From: Bradyrhizobium macuxiense
GTDB taxonomy: Bacteria > Pseudomonadota > Alphaproteobacteria > Rhizobiales > Xanthobacteraceae
Reading direction: 5' to 3'
NCBI RefSeq assembly: GCF_007993935.1
Contig: NZ_VITY01000012.1
Location: 186,001 to 250,000, forward strand
DNA: 64,000 nucleotides
Both the position numbers and the translations under genes were made by a program. Below the pieces are notes generated by a model, which had not been told where the DNA came from, made no database searches, and saw only the letters and a program-made list of their open reading frames with translations. Of the stretch, positions 17,084 through 24,857 are shown in pieces; positions within the stretch are counted from its first letter, which is position 1; every line of letters starts with the position of its first letter.

Positions 17084-17389
17084 TCATTCGGCTGCAATGG
17101 GCGGTTCGACGGGATCACCGCGCACCACCACGGTTGCCGCGACCTTGTAGAATTCCTCGCCCGGCATGCCGACGCAGCGCGCGTGCTCGCGGATCGAGTC
17201 ACCGTCACGCGCCTCGTATATGCAGAACGTGCCAATGCGACCATCCGCCTCATGCACCACATAGCTGCGGATCCAGCGGACGCGGTCGGGCATCTGCTCG
17301 TCGCCGATCCGCGCGGACGTTGCGCCGGCGAGTTCCAGTTCGCCCATGTTCGCCCAAGCGCTTGGACGGCGAATGACATAGAGTTCCAT
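17084..17389 (-). CDS. DUF4242-family protein
   Basis: 101 residues. IRSYVVHEADGRIGTFCIYEARDGDSIREHARCVGMPGEEFYKV matches the DUF4242 pattern (a ferredoxin-like fold in which some members bind nickel). It is divergent to the winged-helix regulator at 17545, which may control it. Cytoplasmic; no signal peptide. Confidence 0.75.
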   Translation of the reverse strand: MELYVIRRPSAWANMGELELAGATSARIGDEQMPDRVRWIRSYVVHEADGRIGTFCIYEARDGDSIREHARCVGMPGEEFYKVAATVVVRGDPVEPPIAAE

Positions 17390-17488
17390 CGAAATCTCCT
17401 GAGTTGCGACGGTTGAACCGCAGGGCTGCGGTGATCGCGGCCATGGTCAGCTATAGACGCCGTCGACGCCAACTGTCCTTACCGCGGG

Positions 17489-17516
17489 CTGATCATTGTC
17501 TGATCTTTGCCTGAAC
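17489..17516. promoter_or_regulatory. Three CTGA(T/A)C repeats phased at 11 bp
   Basis: CTGATC at 17489 and 17500 and CTGAAC at 17511 are spaced exactly 11 bp apart, 29 bp upstream of the ATG of the winged-helix regulator. OmpR-type winged helices bind direct repeats at one-turn spacing, so this may be an autoregulatory site. Confidence 0.5.
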
Positions 17517-17544
17517 CTTTTCCGGCGACCCCGGACCTATACAC

Positions 17545-19356
17545 ATGGCATTCTCATTTGGACTGTTCGAGCTTGATGAAGCTGGACGCGTGCTGCTGTG
17601 CGCGCGCCAAGAGATCCCATTGCAGCCGCGCGTGTTCGATTTGCTGGTCTATCTCGTCCGCCACCGCGAGCGCGTCATCTCCAAGGAAGAACTCCTCGAA
17701 GCCGTCTGGCCTGACGTCATGGTCACCGACAACTCGCTGCAGCGGGCGGTGAGTTCGTTGCGCGCCGCGCTTCGCCAGGGCGGCATGGACGGCGCGGTTC
17801 GAAACCTGCCGGGCAAGGGATATCGCTTCTTTGTCGATTCCGAGATCAGGCAGCCGGAACGGATCGCCGAAAAGCAGGCCGACGCCACCCTCGGACTCGC
17901 CCGCCGCGCGGCGGCCGCGCAATTGTGGCTGCAGGCCGCAACCCTGTTCGAGAGTGCCAAGGACGACCGTCAGCTGAGCGCCGGAGATCTGCACGATTGG
18001 GCGCTCGCCCTGCAATGCCTGGGCAAAGCTGCGGCAGCGATTCCGATTCTGGTTCGCGCGGTCGCCGTGCGCAGCGAGGCCGGTGATGCCGCCGGAGCCG
18101 CGGTCGATGCGATCGCGCTCTCGGGTCTGCATTTCGAGAGCGGACAGGCCGCGATCGGAAAGGGCTGGCTCGCGCGCGCGGAAGATTGGGCCTCAAAGCT
18201 CGACGATCCTCCGACGACCGCCCTGTTGTTGTGGATGAAGTCGAAGCTGGCGGCGTTCGACGGCGAACCCGAACAGGCACTCGCGTTGGCCGACGCCGCC
18301 TACATGTCCGTCAGATACAAGGATGCGCTCAACGTCGAAGCGCTGAGCCTGGCCTATCGCGGCTTCTATCGGCTGTGCCTCGGCGATACGCATGGCGGGC
18401 TGGCCGATCAGGACCATGCCGCCGCGGTCGCGCTGTCCAGCAACAATCTGGACCCGATCATGGGCGGCAGCCTCTATTGCAACATTCTCTGGGCCGCCCG
18501 GATGTTCGGAGATTGGGCACGGGCCGACCAGTGGACACGGAGCTACCAGAATTTCTGTTCGAGCAGCGGCATGGAATTGACCGGTTCATGCCAGCTGCAT
18601 CGCTCGGAGGTGCTCGGCATCAGGGGCTCGCTCGATGAAGCGCTGGCTCGCATCCAGGACGCGCTGGCGCGGCTGACGAGCGATGCACCATGGTCGATGG
18701 GCGATGCCAATCGGGTGCTGGGCGACATCCTGGCTGCGACCGGCAATGACGACGCCGCGCTCGACGCCTACGACAAGGCCTACACGCTGGGCTGGTGCCC
18801 GGAGCCGGGCCGCGCCATGCTGTTGCTCGCAAGAGGCGAAGCGGAAGCCGCCTATGCAGGCCTGGAACGGAGCTTGATCGGCAAGACCTGGTGGACATTG
18901 CAACGGCGGGGAATCCTGCTCGCACATCTGGCGCTGGTTGCGGCACACACGCGCCGGAGCGGCCAAGCAAAGGCATTGATCTGCGAACTCTCGGGAAATC
19001 CGGTTCGCTGGCCGATGCCCTCGATCCGCGCGCTCACCAACGAAGCGCAGGCGATCCTCGCCCTCGCGCGGCAGGATCATGAAGCAGCCATGCGGCATCT
19101 CCATCTCGCCCGCCAATTGTGGTCGAGCATCGAAGGGCGGGTCCAGGTCGTGCGCTTGAGGCTGCAGATTTCCAGGCTCCAGCTCGAGCGCGGCGACGTT
19201 TGCGGCGCCACGGCCGAAGTTCATGCCGCACGGCTGCTGGCAACTGAGCTGGGTTCGCCAAAGCGCGTTGCCGAGTGCGTTGCCCTGCAGCAGCAAATCG
19301 AGGCTTCCCGGCCAGCCATGCCCCGGGCGGAGCGACGGCAGGCAGTGTCCCGTTGA
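17545..19356 (+). CDS. OmpR-type winged-helix regulator with long helical-repeat C-terminus
   Basis: 603 residues. The first 95 form a Trans_reg_C winged helix (FDLLVYLVRHRERVISKEELLEAVWP, DNSLQRAVSSLRAAL, LPGKGYRFF), as in CadC-like one-component regulators, with no receiver domain. Residues about 110-590 are Ala-rich helical pairs resembling TPR repeats (for example DLHDWALALQCLGKAAAAIP and LGDILAATGNDDAALDAYDKAY). There is no membrane segment, so sensing is cytoplasmic. Its stop TGA directly abuts the convergent NUDIX gene. Confidence 0.85.
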   Translation: MAFSFGLFELDEAGRVLLCARQEIPLQPRVFDLLVYLVRHRERVISKEELLEAVWPDVMVTDNSLQRAVSSLRAALRQGGMDGAVRNLPGKGYRFFVDSEIRQPERIAEKQADATLGLARRAAAAQLWLQAATLFESAKDDRQLSAGDLHDWALALQCLGKAAAAIPILVRAVAVRSEAGDAAGAAVDAIALSGLHFESGQAAIGKGWLARAEDWASKLDDPPTTALLLWMKSKLAAFDGEPEQALALADAAYMSVRYKDALNVEALSLAYRGFYRLCLGDTHGGLADQDHAAAVALSSNNLDPIMGGSLYCNILWAARMFGDWARADQWTRSYQNFCSSSGMELTGSCQLHRSEVLGIRGSLDEALARIQDALARLTSDAPWSMGDANRVLGDILAATGNDDAALDAYDKAYTLGWCPEPGRAMLLLARGEAEAAYAGLERSLIGKTWWTLQRRGILLAHLALVAAHTRRSGQAKALICELSGNPVRWPMPSIRALTNEAQAILALARQDHEAAMRHLHLARQLWSSIEGRVQVVRLRLQISRLQLERGDVCGATAEVHAARLLATELGSPKRVAECVALQQQIEASRPAMPRAERRQAVSR

Positions 19357-20244
19357 TCACGCCGCGCGGCGCAGCCAGTCGCGCACGCGCTCGATCAGGT
19401 TCTTGCGCGGGATCGGCTGAACGGCCGCGGCAACGGGTTCGATCTCGCGCGCATCCGATCGCGACGCGTCGGATGCCGCCGCTTCCACGACAGGCTCGGT
19501 TGCGGCCGCTTCGCGACCATCCACAGCGCTATGCTCCGGCGCGATGGTGCGCCGGTCCGGCCCGGCATCCACCGCCGGCATCTCCGCGAGTTCGGACGCC
19601 TCCGCCATGACCGGCGACTCGACCGGGGACCGTGCGTCAACGACGATTGGCGTCTCGGCCTCCGCGGGCACTTCGGTGACTATGTGCTCTTCAGCGACCA
19701 CGGACATTTCAGCGGCCGCAGCCATATCGGCGTCGACGGGCGTTTCAGCGACCAACTCCTCCGCGGCAAGCCGCGCACGCCGGCGCTCTGCGGCCGCAAC
19801 GCGCAAGCGCGCGCGCCGCTCGCGCTCGGCATTCGCCGCGGCCTGCAACGCGATCGGGCCGACATTCTCCAGGAACGCGCGTTCATAGCCGCGTGACAGC
19901 CGCTCCAACGCCGCATCAAGCGGCAGCCAGTCGACTTCCCTGACGTCGCTCATCAATTCACGCACCGGCTTGCCGCCGGCATCCATGCGCCAGTAATGCA
20001 CCACCTTCGAGCGCCCGCCTGAATCATAGACCAGCGTGCCCAGGAACTCGTGCACGTCGACGTCGTGCCCGGTTTCTTCCAGCACCTCGCGCTCGGCCGC
20101 GGCGCGCGCCGTCTCACCGTCGTCGAGCTTGCCCTTCGGCAGCACCCATTCATTGCGCTTGCGCAGGCGCACGACGGCAAAGCGCGGCGGCGCCTCCCGC
20201 CGCAGCACAATACCTCCCGCCGCCAGAACAGGCGTCCGCGCCAT
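19357..20244 (-). CDS. NUDIX hydrolase with 150-residue acidic tail
   Basis: 295 residues. The NUDIX box is complete: GKLDDGETARAAAE then REVLEETGHD. Residues about 1-135 form the whole domain. The rest is an Arg-rich helix, a Glu/Ala/Val/Pro-rich low-complexity segment and a final amphipathic basic helix (NLIERVRDWLRRAA) that could bind a membrane or partner. The domain looks like the diadenosine-polyphosphate/MutT-like group; the tail is unusual. ATG at 20244. Confidence 0.82.
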   Translation of the reverse strand: MARTPVLAAGGIVLRREAPPRFAVVRLRKRNEWVLPKGKLDDGETARAAAEREVLEETGHDVDVHEFLGTLVYDSGGRSKVVHYWRMDAGGKPVRELMSDVREVDWLPLDAALERLSRGYERAFLENVGPIALQAAANAERERRARLRVAAAERRRARLAAEELVAETPVDADMAAAAEMSVVAEEHIVTEVPAEAETPIVVDARSPVESPVMAEASELAEMPAVDAGPDRRTIAPEHSAVDGREAAATEPVVEAAASDASRSDAREIEPVAAAVQPIPRKNLIERVRDWLRRAA

Positions 20245-20302
20245 CTCATATCCCAAAGGTTTGCGATTTAGGATCGTCGCACGACGATCGCAGCCATTCT
20301 AA

Positions 20303-20350
20303 AGCATGATCCGGAAAAGTGGAAACCGCTTTTCCAAGCAGAACATGCTC
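20303..20350. repeat. Palindromic repeat (GAGCATGATC family), copy 2
   Basis: AGCATGATCCGGAAAAG at the left and CTTTTCC...GAACATGCTC at the right. Same element as 3392-3440, slightly eroded. It lies between the NUDIX start and the psd stop. Confidence 0.75.
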
Positions 20351-20377
20351 AAACAATGACACGCGGAAAAAGCGCGA

Positions 20378-21283
20378 TCAAATCACAGGCTTTTTCAACA
20401 GGGGTTCGCCGCATTTGATCCGCGTTCCCTCGGCGACATTGTCGCAGAACTCGAAATTGTCGGGCGCGAGCACGATAATGGTCGAGCCGTGCTCGAACCA
20501 GCCGAGTTCATCGCCCTTCTTCACATGCGCGTCACACGGGAAATCCACCGGGCCCCGCGACTGCGCGTTCAGCGTGATGTCGAGGAAATGCAGGCGAAGG
20601 CTGGCGACCAGGATCGCGGCGACCGGAACCAGCGTCAGCGCCTCGCCGGTCGGGAGTTTGGCGCGCAGCACCGCGCGCTCGTTCTTGCAGAACAACCGCT
20701 CGATCCGCTTCAGCGCGATCGGATTGACGTTCCAGACGTCGCCATGAATGAACGTGACCTTGTCGATGGCAAGATCATACGGCGCGTGGAAGCGGTGATA
20801 CATGCTCGAGGTCAGCCGCAGCGTGACGAAGCGGCCGTTGCGGTGCTGCTCGACCAGCGCGGGATCGCCGACCAGATCGAGCAGCGAATAGGGCGCGCCC
20901 TTGACCTGGAACAATTGCCCGTCCTCGATCCGGCCGTGCGCGCCGATGATCGCATCCGACGGGCTCGCGATGATGGCGGGATCGGCCGCCGCCGGGCGCA
21001 GACCCGGCTTCAGCTCACGGGTAAAGCAATCGTGCAAGCTCTTGAACTCGGTCTTCTTTGCTTCCGACAGATCGAGGTCGGAGAACAGCTTCCAGCAGGC
21101 GATCGAGGCATCGCGCACCAAGGGGTTCTCGACCTTGGAGAACCAGCCCATGAAGCGGGTCAGCGCGGCCCGCGGAATCCGGTTGGTTAGCAGGAAATTG
21201 AGGTCTTCCTGCTGAGTGAATGCCGAGATCAGGCCCTTGACTGTCATGAATTTGTTAGGTGCTGAGGCTAGCGCTTCTGTCAT
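20378..21283 (-). CDS. psd: Phosphatidylserine decarboxylase family protein
   Basis: 301 residues. Hallmarks: LHDCFTRELKPGLRP, SPSDAIIGAHGRI, SSMYHRFHAPYD (active-site His region), DVWNVNP and the self-cleavage site EHGST, where the Ser becomes the pyruvoyl group. It would make phosphatidylethanolamine from phosphatidylserine at the inner membrane. Length and motifs fit the E. coli-type enzyme, with EHGST instead of LGST. The start chosen (ATG at 21283, behind GAAGGGA) overlaps the ATG of the divergent aminotransferase; an internal ATG at 21247 is an alternative. Confidence 0.88.
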   Translation of the reverse strand: MTEALASAPNKFMTVKGLISAFTQQEDLNFLLTNRIPRAALTRFMGWFSKVENPLVRDASIACWKLFSDLDLSEAKKTEFKSLHDCFTRELKPGLRPAAADPAIIASPSDAIIGAHGRIEDGQLFQVKGAPYSLLDLVGDPALVEQHRNGRFVTLRLTSSMYHRFHAPYDLAIDKVTFIHGDVWNVNPIALKRIERLFCKNERAVLRAKLPTGEALTLVPVAAILVASLRLHFLDITLNAQSRGPVDFPCDAHVKKGDELGWFEHGSTIIVLAPDNFEFCDNVAEGTRIKCGEPLLKKPVI

Positions 21284-22946
21284 GGAAACATCCCTTCCGA
21301 TTCTCTCGCTGTCCGCCGCCGCGCTTGCCGGCGCCGCCGCAGCTTTCCCCAAAATTCAGGCCCGCATCGCGCTGTCGCGCGCCAAGCACCGCTCGCTGAC
21401 CGGACATTCCAAGATGTCCAAGATGGTGGCGCGCATGGTGCCGCACTACGAATTCGACATCGACCAGTTCTTCTGCTCCGACGGAGCGCCGAAGGACATC
21501 GCGATGCAGCGCCAGGACGGCTTCTTCCGCCTCGCCGGCCTCTACCAGGACCGCTACCCCAAGGGCCGCGCGCTGACCGCCGAGGTGACGGAGCGAATCT
21601 CTGATCTGCGGTTCACCGAAAGCTACCGCGTGCCGTTCCAGTACAGCCGCCTGGTGCGCGAGCATCTCGGCACCTCGGCCTTCGTCGAGGCCTCCCGCGG
21701 CGTCACCGTCACCGACCTCGACGGCAATGTGTCCTACGACCTGACCGGCTCCTACGGCGTCAACATCTTCGGCAACGACTTCTACAAGGAGTGCATCGCC
21801 GAGGGTGAGAAGCGGGCGCACGCGCTCGGCCCCGTGCTCGGCCCCTACCACCCGATCATTGCCGACAATGTGAAGCGGCTCTGCGAGATCTCCGGTCTCG
21901 ACGAGGTCTCGTTCCACATGTCCGGCACCGAGGCGGTGATGCAGGCGGTGCGGCTCGCGCGCTACCACACCAAGCGCACGCACCTCGTCCGCTTCGCCGG
22001 CGCCTATCACGGCTGGTGGGGCGAGGTGCAGCCGGGTGTCGGCAATCCGGTGTCGCCGCACGAGACCTACACGCTCGCCGACATGTCGGAGAAGACCCTG
22101 CACGTGCTGCGCACCCGCAAGGACGTCGCCTGCGTGCTGGTCAATCCGCTGCAGGCGCTGCATCCGAACGGCAACGCACCCGGCGATTCCGCGCTGGTCG
22201 ATTCCTCGCGCTCCTCCCGGTACGACCGCGCCGCCTACACCGAATGGCTGAAGAAGCTGCGCGAGGTCTGCACCGAGCGCGGCATCGTCTTGATCTTCGA
22301 CGAGGTATTCGTCGGCTTCCGCCTCGCCGCCGGCGGCGCGCAGGAATATTTCGGCGTCAAGGCCGATATGGCGACCTACGGCAAGAGCCTTGCCGGCGGG
22401 CTTCCGGTCGGCGTGGTGTGCGGCCGCAAGGACCTGATGCGCCGCTTCCGCGACGACCGGCCCGCCGACATCTGCTTCGCCCGCGGCACGTTCAACTCGC
22501 ACCCTTACGTGATGACGGCGATGGACGAGTTCCTGAGCCGGCTCGCCAGCCCGAACTTCCGCTCGATCTACAACGGGCTGGACGAGACCTGGAACGGCCG
22601 CGCCAAGGCGCTCAACGACCGGCTCATGGCCGCAGGCCTGCCGGTTCGTGTCGGCAACATCTCGTCGATCTGGACGGTCTATTACACCGAGCCGTCCCGC
22701 TACAATTGGATGCTGCAATACTACCTGCGGGCCGAGGGGCTGGCGCTGAGCTGGGTCGGCACCGGCCGGCTGATCTTCACGCTGAACTACACCGACGCCG
22801 ACTTCGCCGAGGTGGCCGATCGTTTCGTCGCCGCGTCCGACAACATGAAGCGCGACGGCTGGTGGTGGCACAAGGAAGGTCTCACCAACAAGAACATCAA
22901 GCGGCAGATCCTGAAAGAGATGCTCGCCGTGAGGCTTGGGCGCTGA
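21282..22946 (+). CDS. Class III PLP-dependent aminotransferase (GSA-aminomutase-like)
   Basis: 554 residues, longer than the usual 430-460 because of an N-terminal extension of about 110 residues. The fold-type I core shows SGTEAVMQAVRLAR, FAGAYHGWWGEV, IFDEVFVGFR and the PLP Lys in ATYGKSLAGGLPVG (Lys368). The resemblance is to glutamate-1-semialdehyde aminomutases, but the context (psd, PmtA-like, glycosyltransferase) points to lipid or glycan amination rather than haem synthesis. The start is uncertain: this ATG shares CATG with the psd start and has no clear ribosome site. Confidence 0.82.
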   Translation: METSLPILSLSAAALAGAAAAFPKIQARIALSRAKHRSLTGHSKMSKMVARMVPHYEFDIDQFFCSDGAPKDIAMQRQDGFFRLAGLYQDRYPKGRALTAEVTERISDLRFTESYRVPFQYSRLVREHLGTSAFVEASRGVTVTDLDGNVSYDLTGSYGVNIFGNDFYKECIAEGEKRAHALGPVLGPYHPIIADNVKRLCEISGLDEVSFHMSGTEAVMQAVRLARYHTKRTHLVRFAGAYHGWWGEVQPGVGNPVSPHETYTLADMSEKTLHVLRTRKDVACVLVNPLQALHPNGNAPGDSALVDSSRSSRYDRAAYTEWLKKLREVCTERGIVLIFDEVFVGFRLAAGGAQEYFGVKADMATYGKSLAGGLPVGVVCGRKDLMRRFRDDRPADICFARGTFNSHPYVMTAMDEFLSRLASPNFRSIYNGLDETWNGRAKALNDRLMAAGLPVRVGNISSIWTVYYTEPSRYNWMLQYYLRAEGLALSWVGTGRLIFTLNYTDADFAEVADRFVAASDNMKRDGWWWHKEGLTNKNIKRQILKEMLAVRLGR

Positions 22947-22962
22947 CATTCGGGACAGCTCT

Positions 22963-23163
22963 CGCCCCCCCTCGCCCCGCTTGCGGGGAGACGGTCGGGG
23001 TGAGGGAGACTCTCCACGATCTCGCTGACAGACGGACTCGCGGAGAGTCCCCCTCACCCGGATCGCATCTGCGATGCGACGTAGCCGAAGCTTCGCTTCG
23101 GCGTCACTTCGGACAGCCGCCAAAGGCGGCCTATGCCTCTCCCCGCAGGCGGGGCGAGGTGAA
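22963..23163. repeat. Extragenic repeat with CCCCGC arms
   Basis: CCTCGCCCCGCTTGCGGGGAGA near the left end and TCTCCCCGCAGGCGGGGCGAGG near the right are complementary; the middle holds short GAGAGTC and GAAGCTTCGCTTCG inverted repeats. It fills most of the 329 bp gap between the convergent aminotransferase and Mpo1-like genes. Confidence 0.7.
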
Positions 23164-23221
23164 GTGTGCGCGCGGTCAGAAGCGCTCAACAATTGATGAT
23201 CCACCGTAGCCTAAGAACGGT

Positions 23222-23250
23222 GATGCCCGGGACAAGCCCGGGCATCACGC
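23222..23250. terminator. Palindrome GTGATGCCCGGG, likely bidirectional terminator
   Basis: Arms GTGATGCCCGGG and CCCGGGCATCAC separated by five bases between two convergent genes. Such elements also occur as dispersed repeats in Rhizobiales. Confidence 0.6.
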
Positions 23251-23275
23251 AGTTGGAAGACGCTGGGAGCAACGA

Positions 23276-23893
23276 TCAGGCGTGCTTGACGTGCTTCTCG
23301 AGACCCGGATCGATCAGCTCGCCCTTCATCAGGAACAGCGGCGCCTTGTGATAGAGCTTCAGGTCGTGGAACGGATCGGTGACGATCTTGGTCATCCAGA
23401 CGAGGCCGGTTTCGACGTCGCGGATGAAGAACAGATGGATGGTGCGGAACAAGAGGCCGCCGATGCCGACCACGAGCCAGATCTTGGCCACCTGGCGGGT
23501 GAAGTCGCCCATCGTGACCCAGGGCTTGAACAGGCCGAACAGGGTCGGGTCGAAGTACAGCACCATCGGCGACAGCGCCCAGATCGCCATCAGCACGACC
23601 TTGCGCTGCAGATTGTAGCCGACCTTGATGTCTTCCTTGTGCTCGTGAGTCGCCTGGTTGACGTGGTCGTACCCCTTCGGCTCGAAGAAGAAGTGACCGG
23701 CCTGGCGCGAGGTCATCGAGACCAGCCAGCCGACCAGCGCCGACACGACCGGATCGAAGAACAGCATCACATAGGCAAACAGAAAGCTCAGCGCGCTGAC
23801 GAAGTGCAGGCTCTGGTTGATCCGGCTGTGATGGTAGAAGCGATGGTCATCCCAGCGCTGGGTACGCAGCTCTTGCAGAAAATTCTTGATCAT
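23276..23893 (-). CDS. Mpo1/DUF962-like membrane protein
   Basis: 205 residues with about five hydrophobic segments. The N-terminal part has His21/His22, Asn26 and His30 spaced H-x4/5-N-x3-H, then GHFFFE with His67 and Glu71. This is the DUF962 pattern of yeast Mpo1, an Fe(II)-dependent dioxygenase that shortens 2-hydroxy fatty acids. Further His (77, 83, 85) follow. The start ATG at 23893 has GGGGGA upstream. The neighbourhood is lipid-related, consistent with action on fatty acids, but catalysis is inferred. Confidence 0.6.
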   Translation of the reverse strand: MIKNFLQELRTQRWDDHRFYHHSRINQSLHFVSALSFLFAYVMLFFDPVVSALVGWLVSMTSRQAGHFFFEPKGYDHVNQATHEHKEDIKVGYNLQRKVVLMAIWALSPMVLYFDPTLFGLFKPWVTMGDFTRQVAKIWLVVGIGGLLFRTIHLFFIRDVETGLVWMTKIVTDPFHDLKLYHKAPLFLMKGELIDPGLEKHVKHA

Positions 23894-24133
23894 TGGTTCC
23901 CCCAACATCTTTCGGGACAGGATCTACAGGGATTCGATGTATCGCGTGTGACATCATCATAATGACATATGACAATGCGGAGCGACACCTTGACGCGACT
24001 GGAGAAGGGTCTCGCCTCATCCCGGAGATTTGCGGGGATGAGGCAGAGGAGATCGTAGCCTCCCGGTTCGCGGCGCGCTGTGCGCCACCTCACCCGGGAG
24101 GACCGGCGGGCTGGGCCGCCTCAGGCCGCCTCT

Positions 24134-24823
24134 TCAGGCAGCCTTGGCGACATCCGCCTTGCGGAAGCGGACCAGCGAGAAATGGCCCAGCGGCGGGATC
24201 AGGCGGCGCTCGGCGAGCTCCATGCCGCGCGCGCCGGAGAGCCACTTGGTGTAGCGCGACCAGGCGAATTCGGCGGTGCGGAACCCGAGCGGGCGCACCA
24301 CCGGCTGCAGCTTCTGCTCGATAAAGCGGCGGACGCCGGCATCGGCGCTGACCCGGGTCAGGATGATCAGTTCGCCGCCCGGACGCACCACGCGGGCGAA
24401 TTCATCGAGGGCTGCTTCCGGGTTCGGCACCGCCGAGAGCACGTACTGCGCCATCACCACGTCGAACGAATTGTCGGGGAATTCGAGCTTCTCGGCGTCC
24501 ATCACCGCGAGGCCCTCGACATTCTTCAGGCCCTGCTCGGTGACCCGCTTCTTGGCCTTTTCGAGCATCGCCTCGGAAATGTCGGTGCCGAAGATGCGCA
24601 CGTTCTGGCTATAGAGCGGCAGCGAGATGCCGGTGCCGACGCCGACCTCGAGCACGCGGCCGCCGATCTTGTTGGTGGCCTGGATCGCAGCCTGCCGGCC
24701 CTTGCTGAACACGCCGCCGAATACGAGGTCGTAGATCGGCGCCCAGCGGTCATAGGCCTGCTCGACCGTTTCGCGGTCGAAGTCCATGGAACGGTCAGCG
24801 CCCAGCTTGATGATTTCAGCCAT
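24134..24823 (-). CDS. pmtA: PmtA-like phosphatidylethanolamine N-methyltransferase
   Basis: 229 residues. YDRWAPIYDLVFGGVFSKGR near the N-terminus is the substrate-binding signature of Rhodobacter-type PmtA enzymes; SAM motif VLEVGVGTG and MDAEKLEFPDNSFDVV and RPGGELIIL follow. The enzyme would methylate phosphatidylethanolamine, the product of the psd gene 3 kb away, towards phosphatidylcholine. Bradyrhizobium is known to carry several Pmt homologues, so methylation extent cannot be told. It lies 34 bp downstream of the GT4 gene on the same strand. Confidence 0.78.
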   Translation of the reverse strand: MAEIIKLGADRSMDFDRETVEQAYDRWAPIYDLVFGGVFSKGRQAAIQATNKIGGRVLEVGVGTGISLPLYSQNVRIFGTDISEAMLEKAKKRVTEQGLKNVEGLAVMDAEKLEFPDNSFDVVMAQYVLSAVPNPEAALDEFARVVRPGGELIILTRVSADAGVRRFIEQKLQPVVRPLGFRTAEFAWSRYTKWLSGARGMELAERRLIPPLGHFSLVRFRKADVAKAA

Positions 24824-24857
24824 AGATAGTCTCTCGTCTTTCGTTCGATTTGAGCTG

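Noticed and set aside
21255..23204. 649-codon minus-strand frame over the aminotransferase
   Set aside because: Antisense of a well-supported enzyme; the high GC of the third codon position keeps it open.
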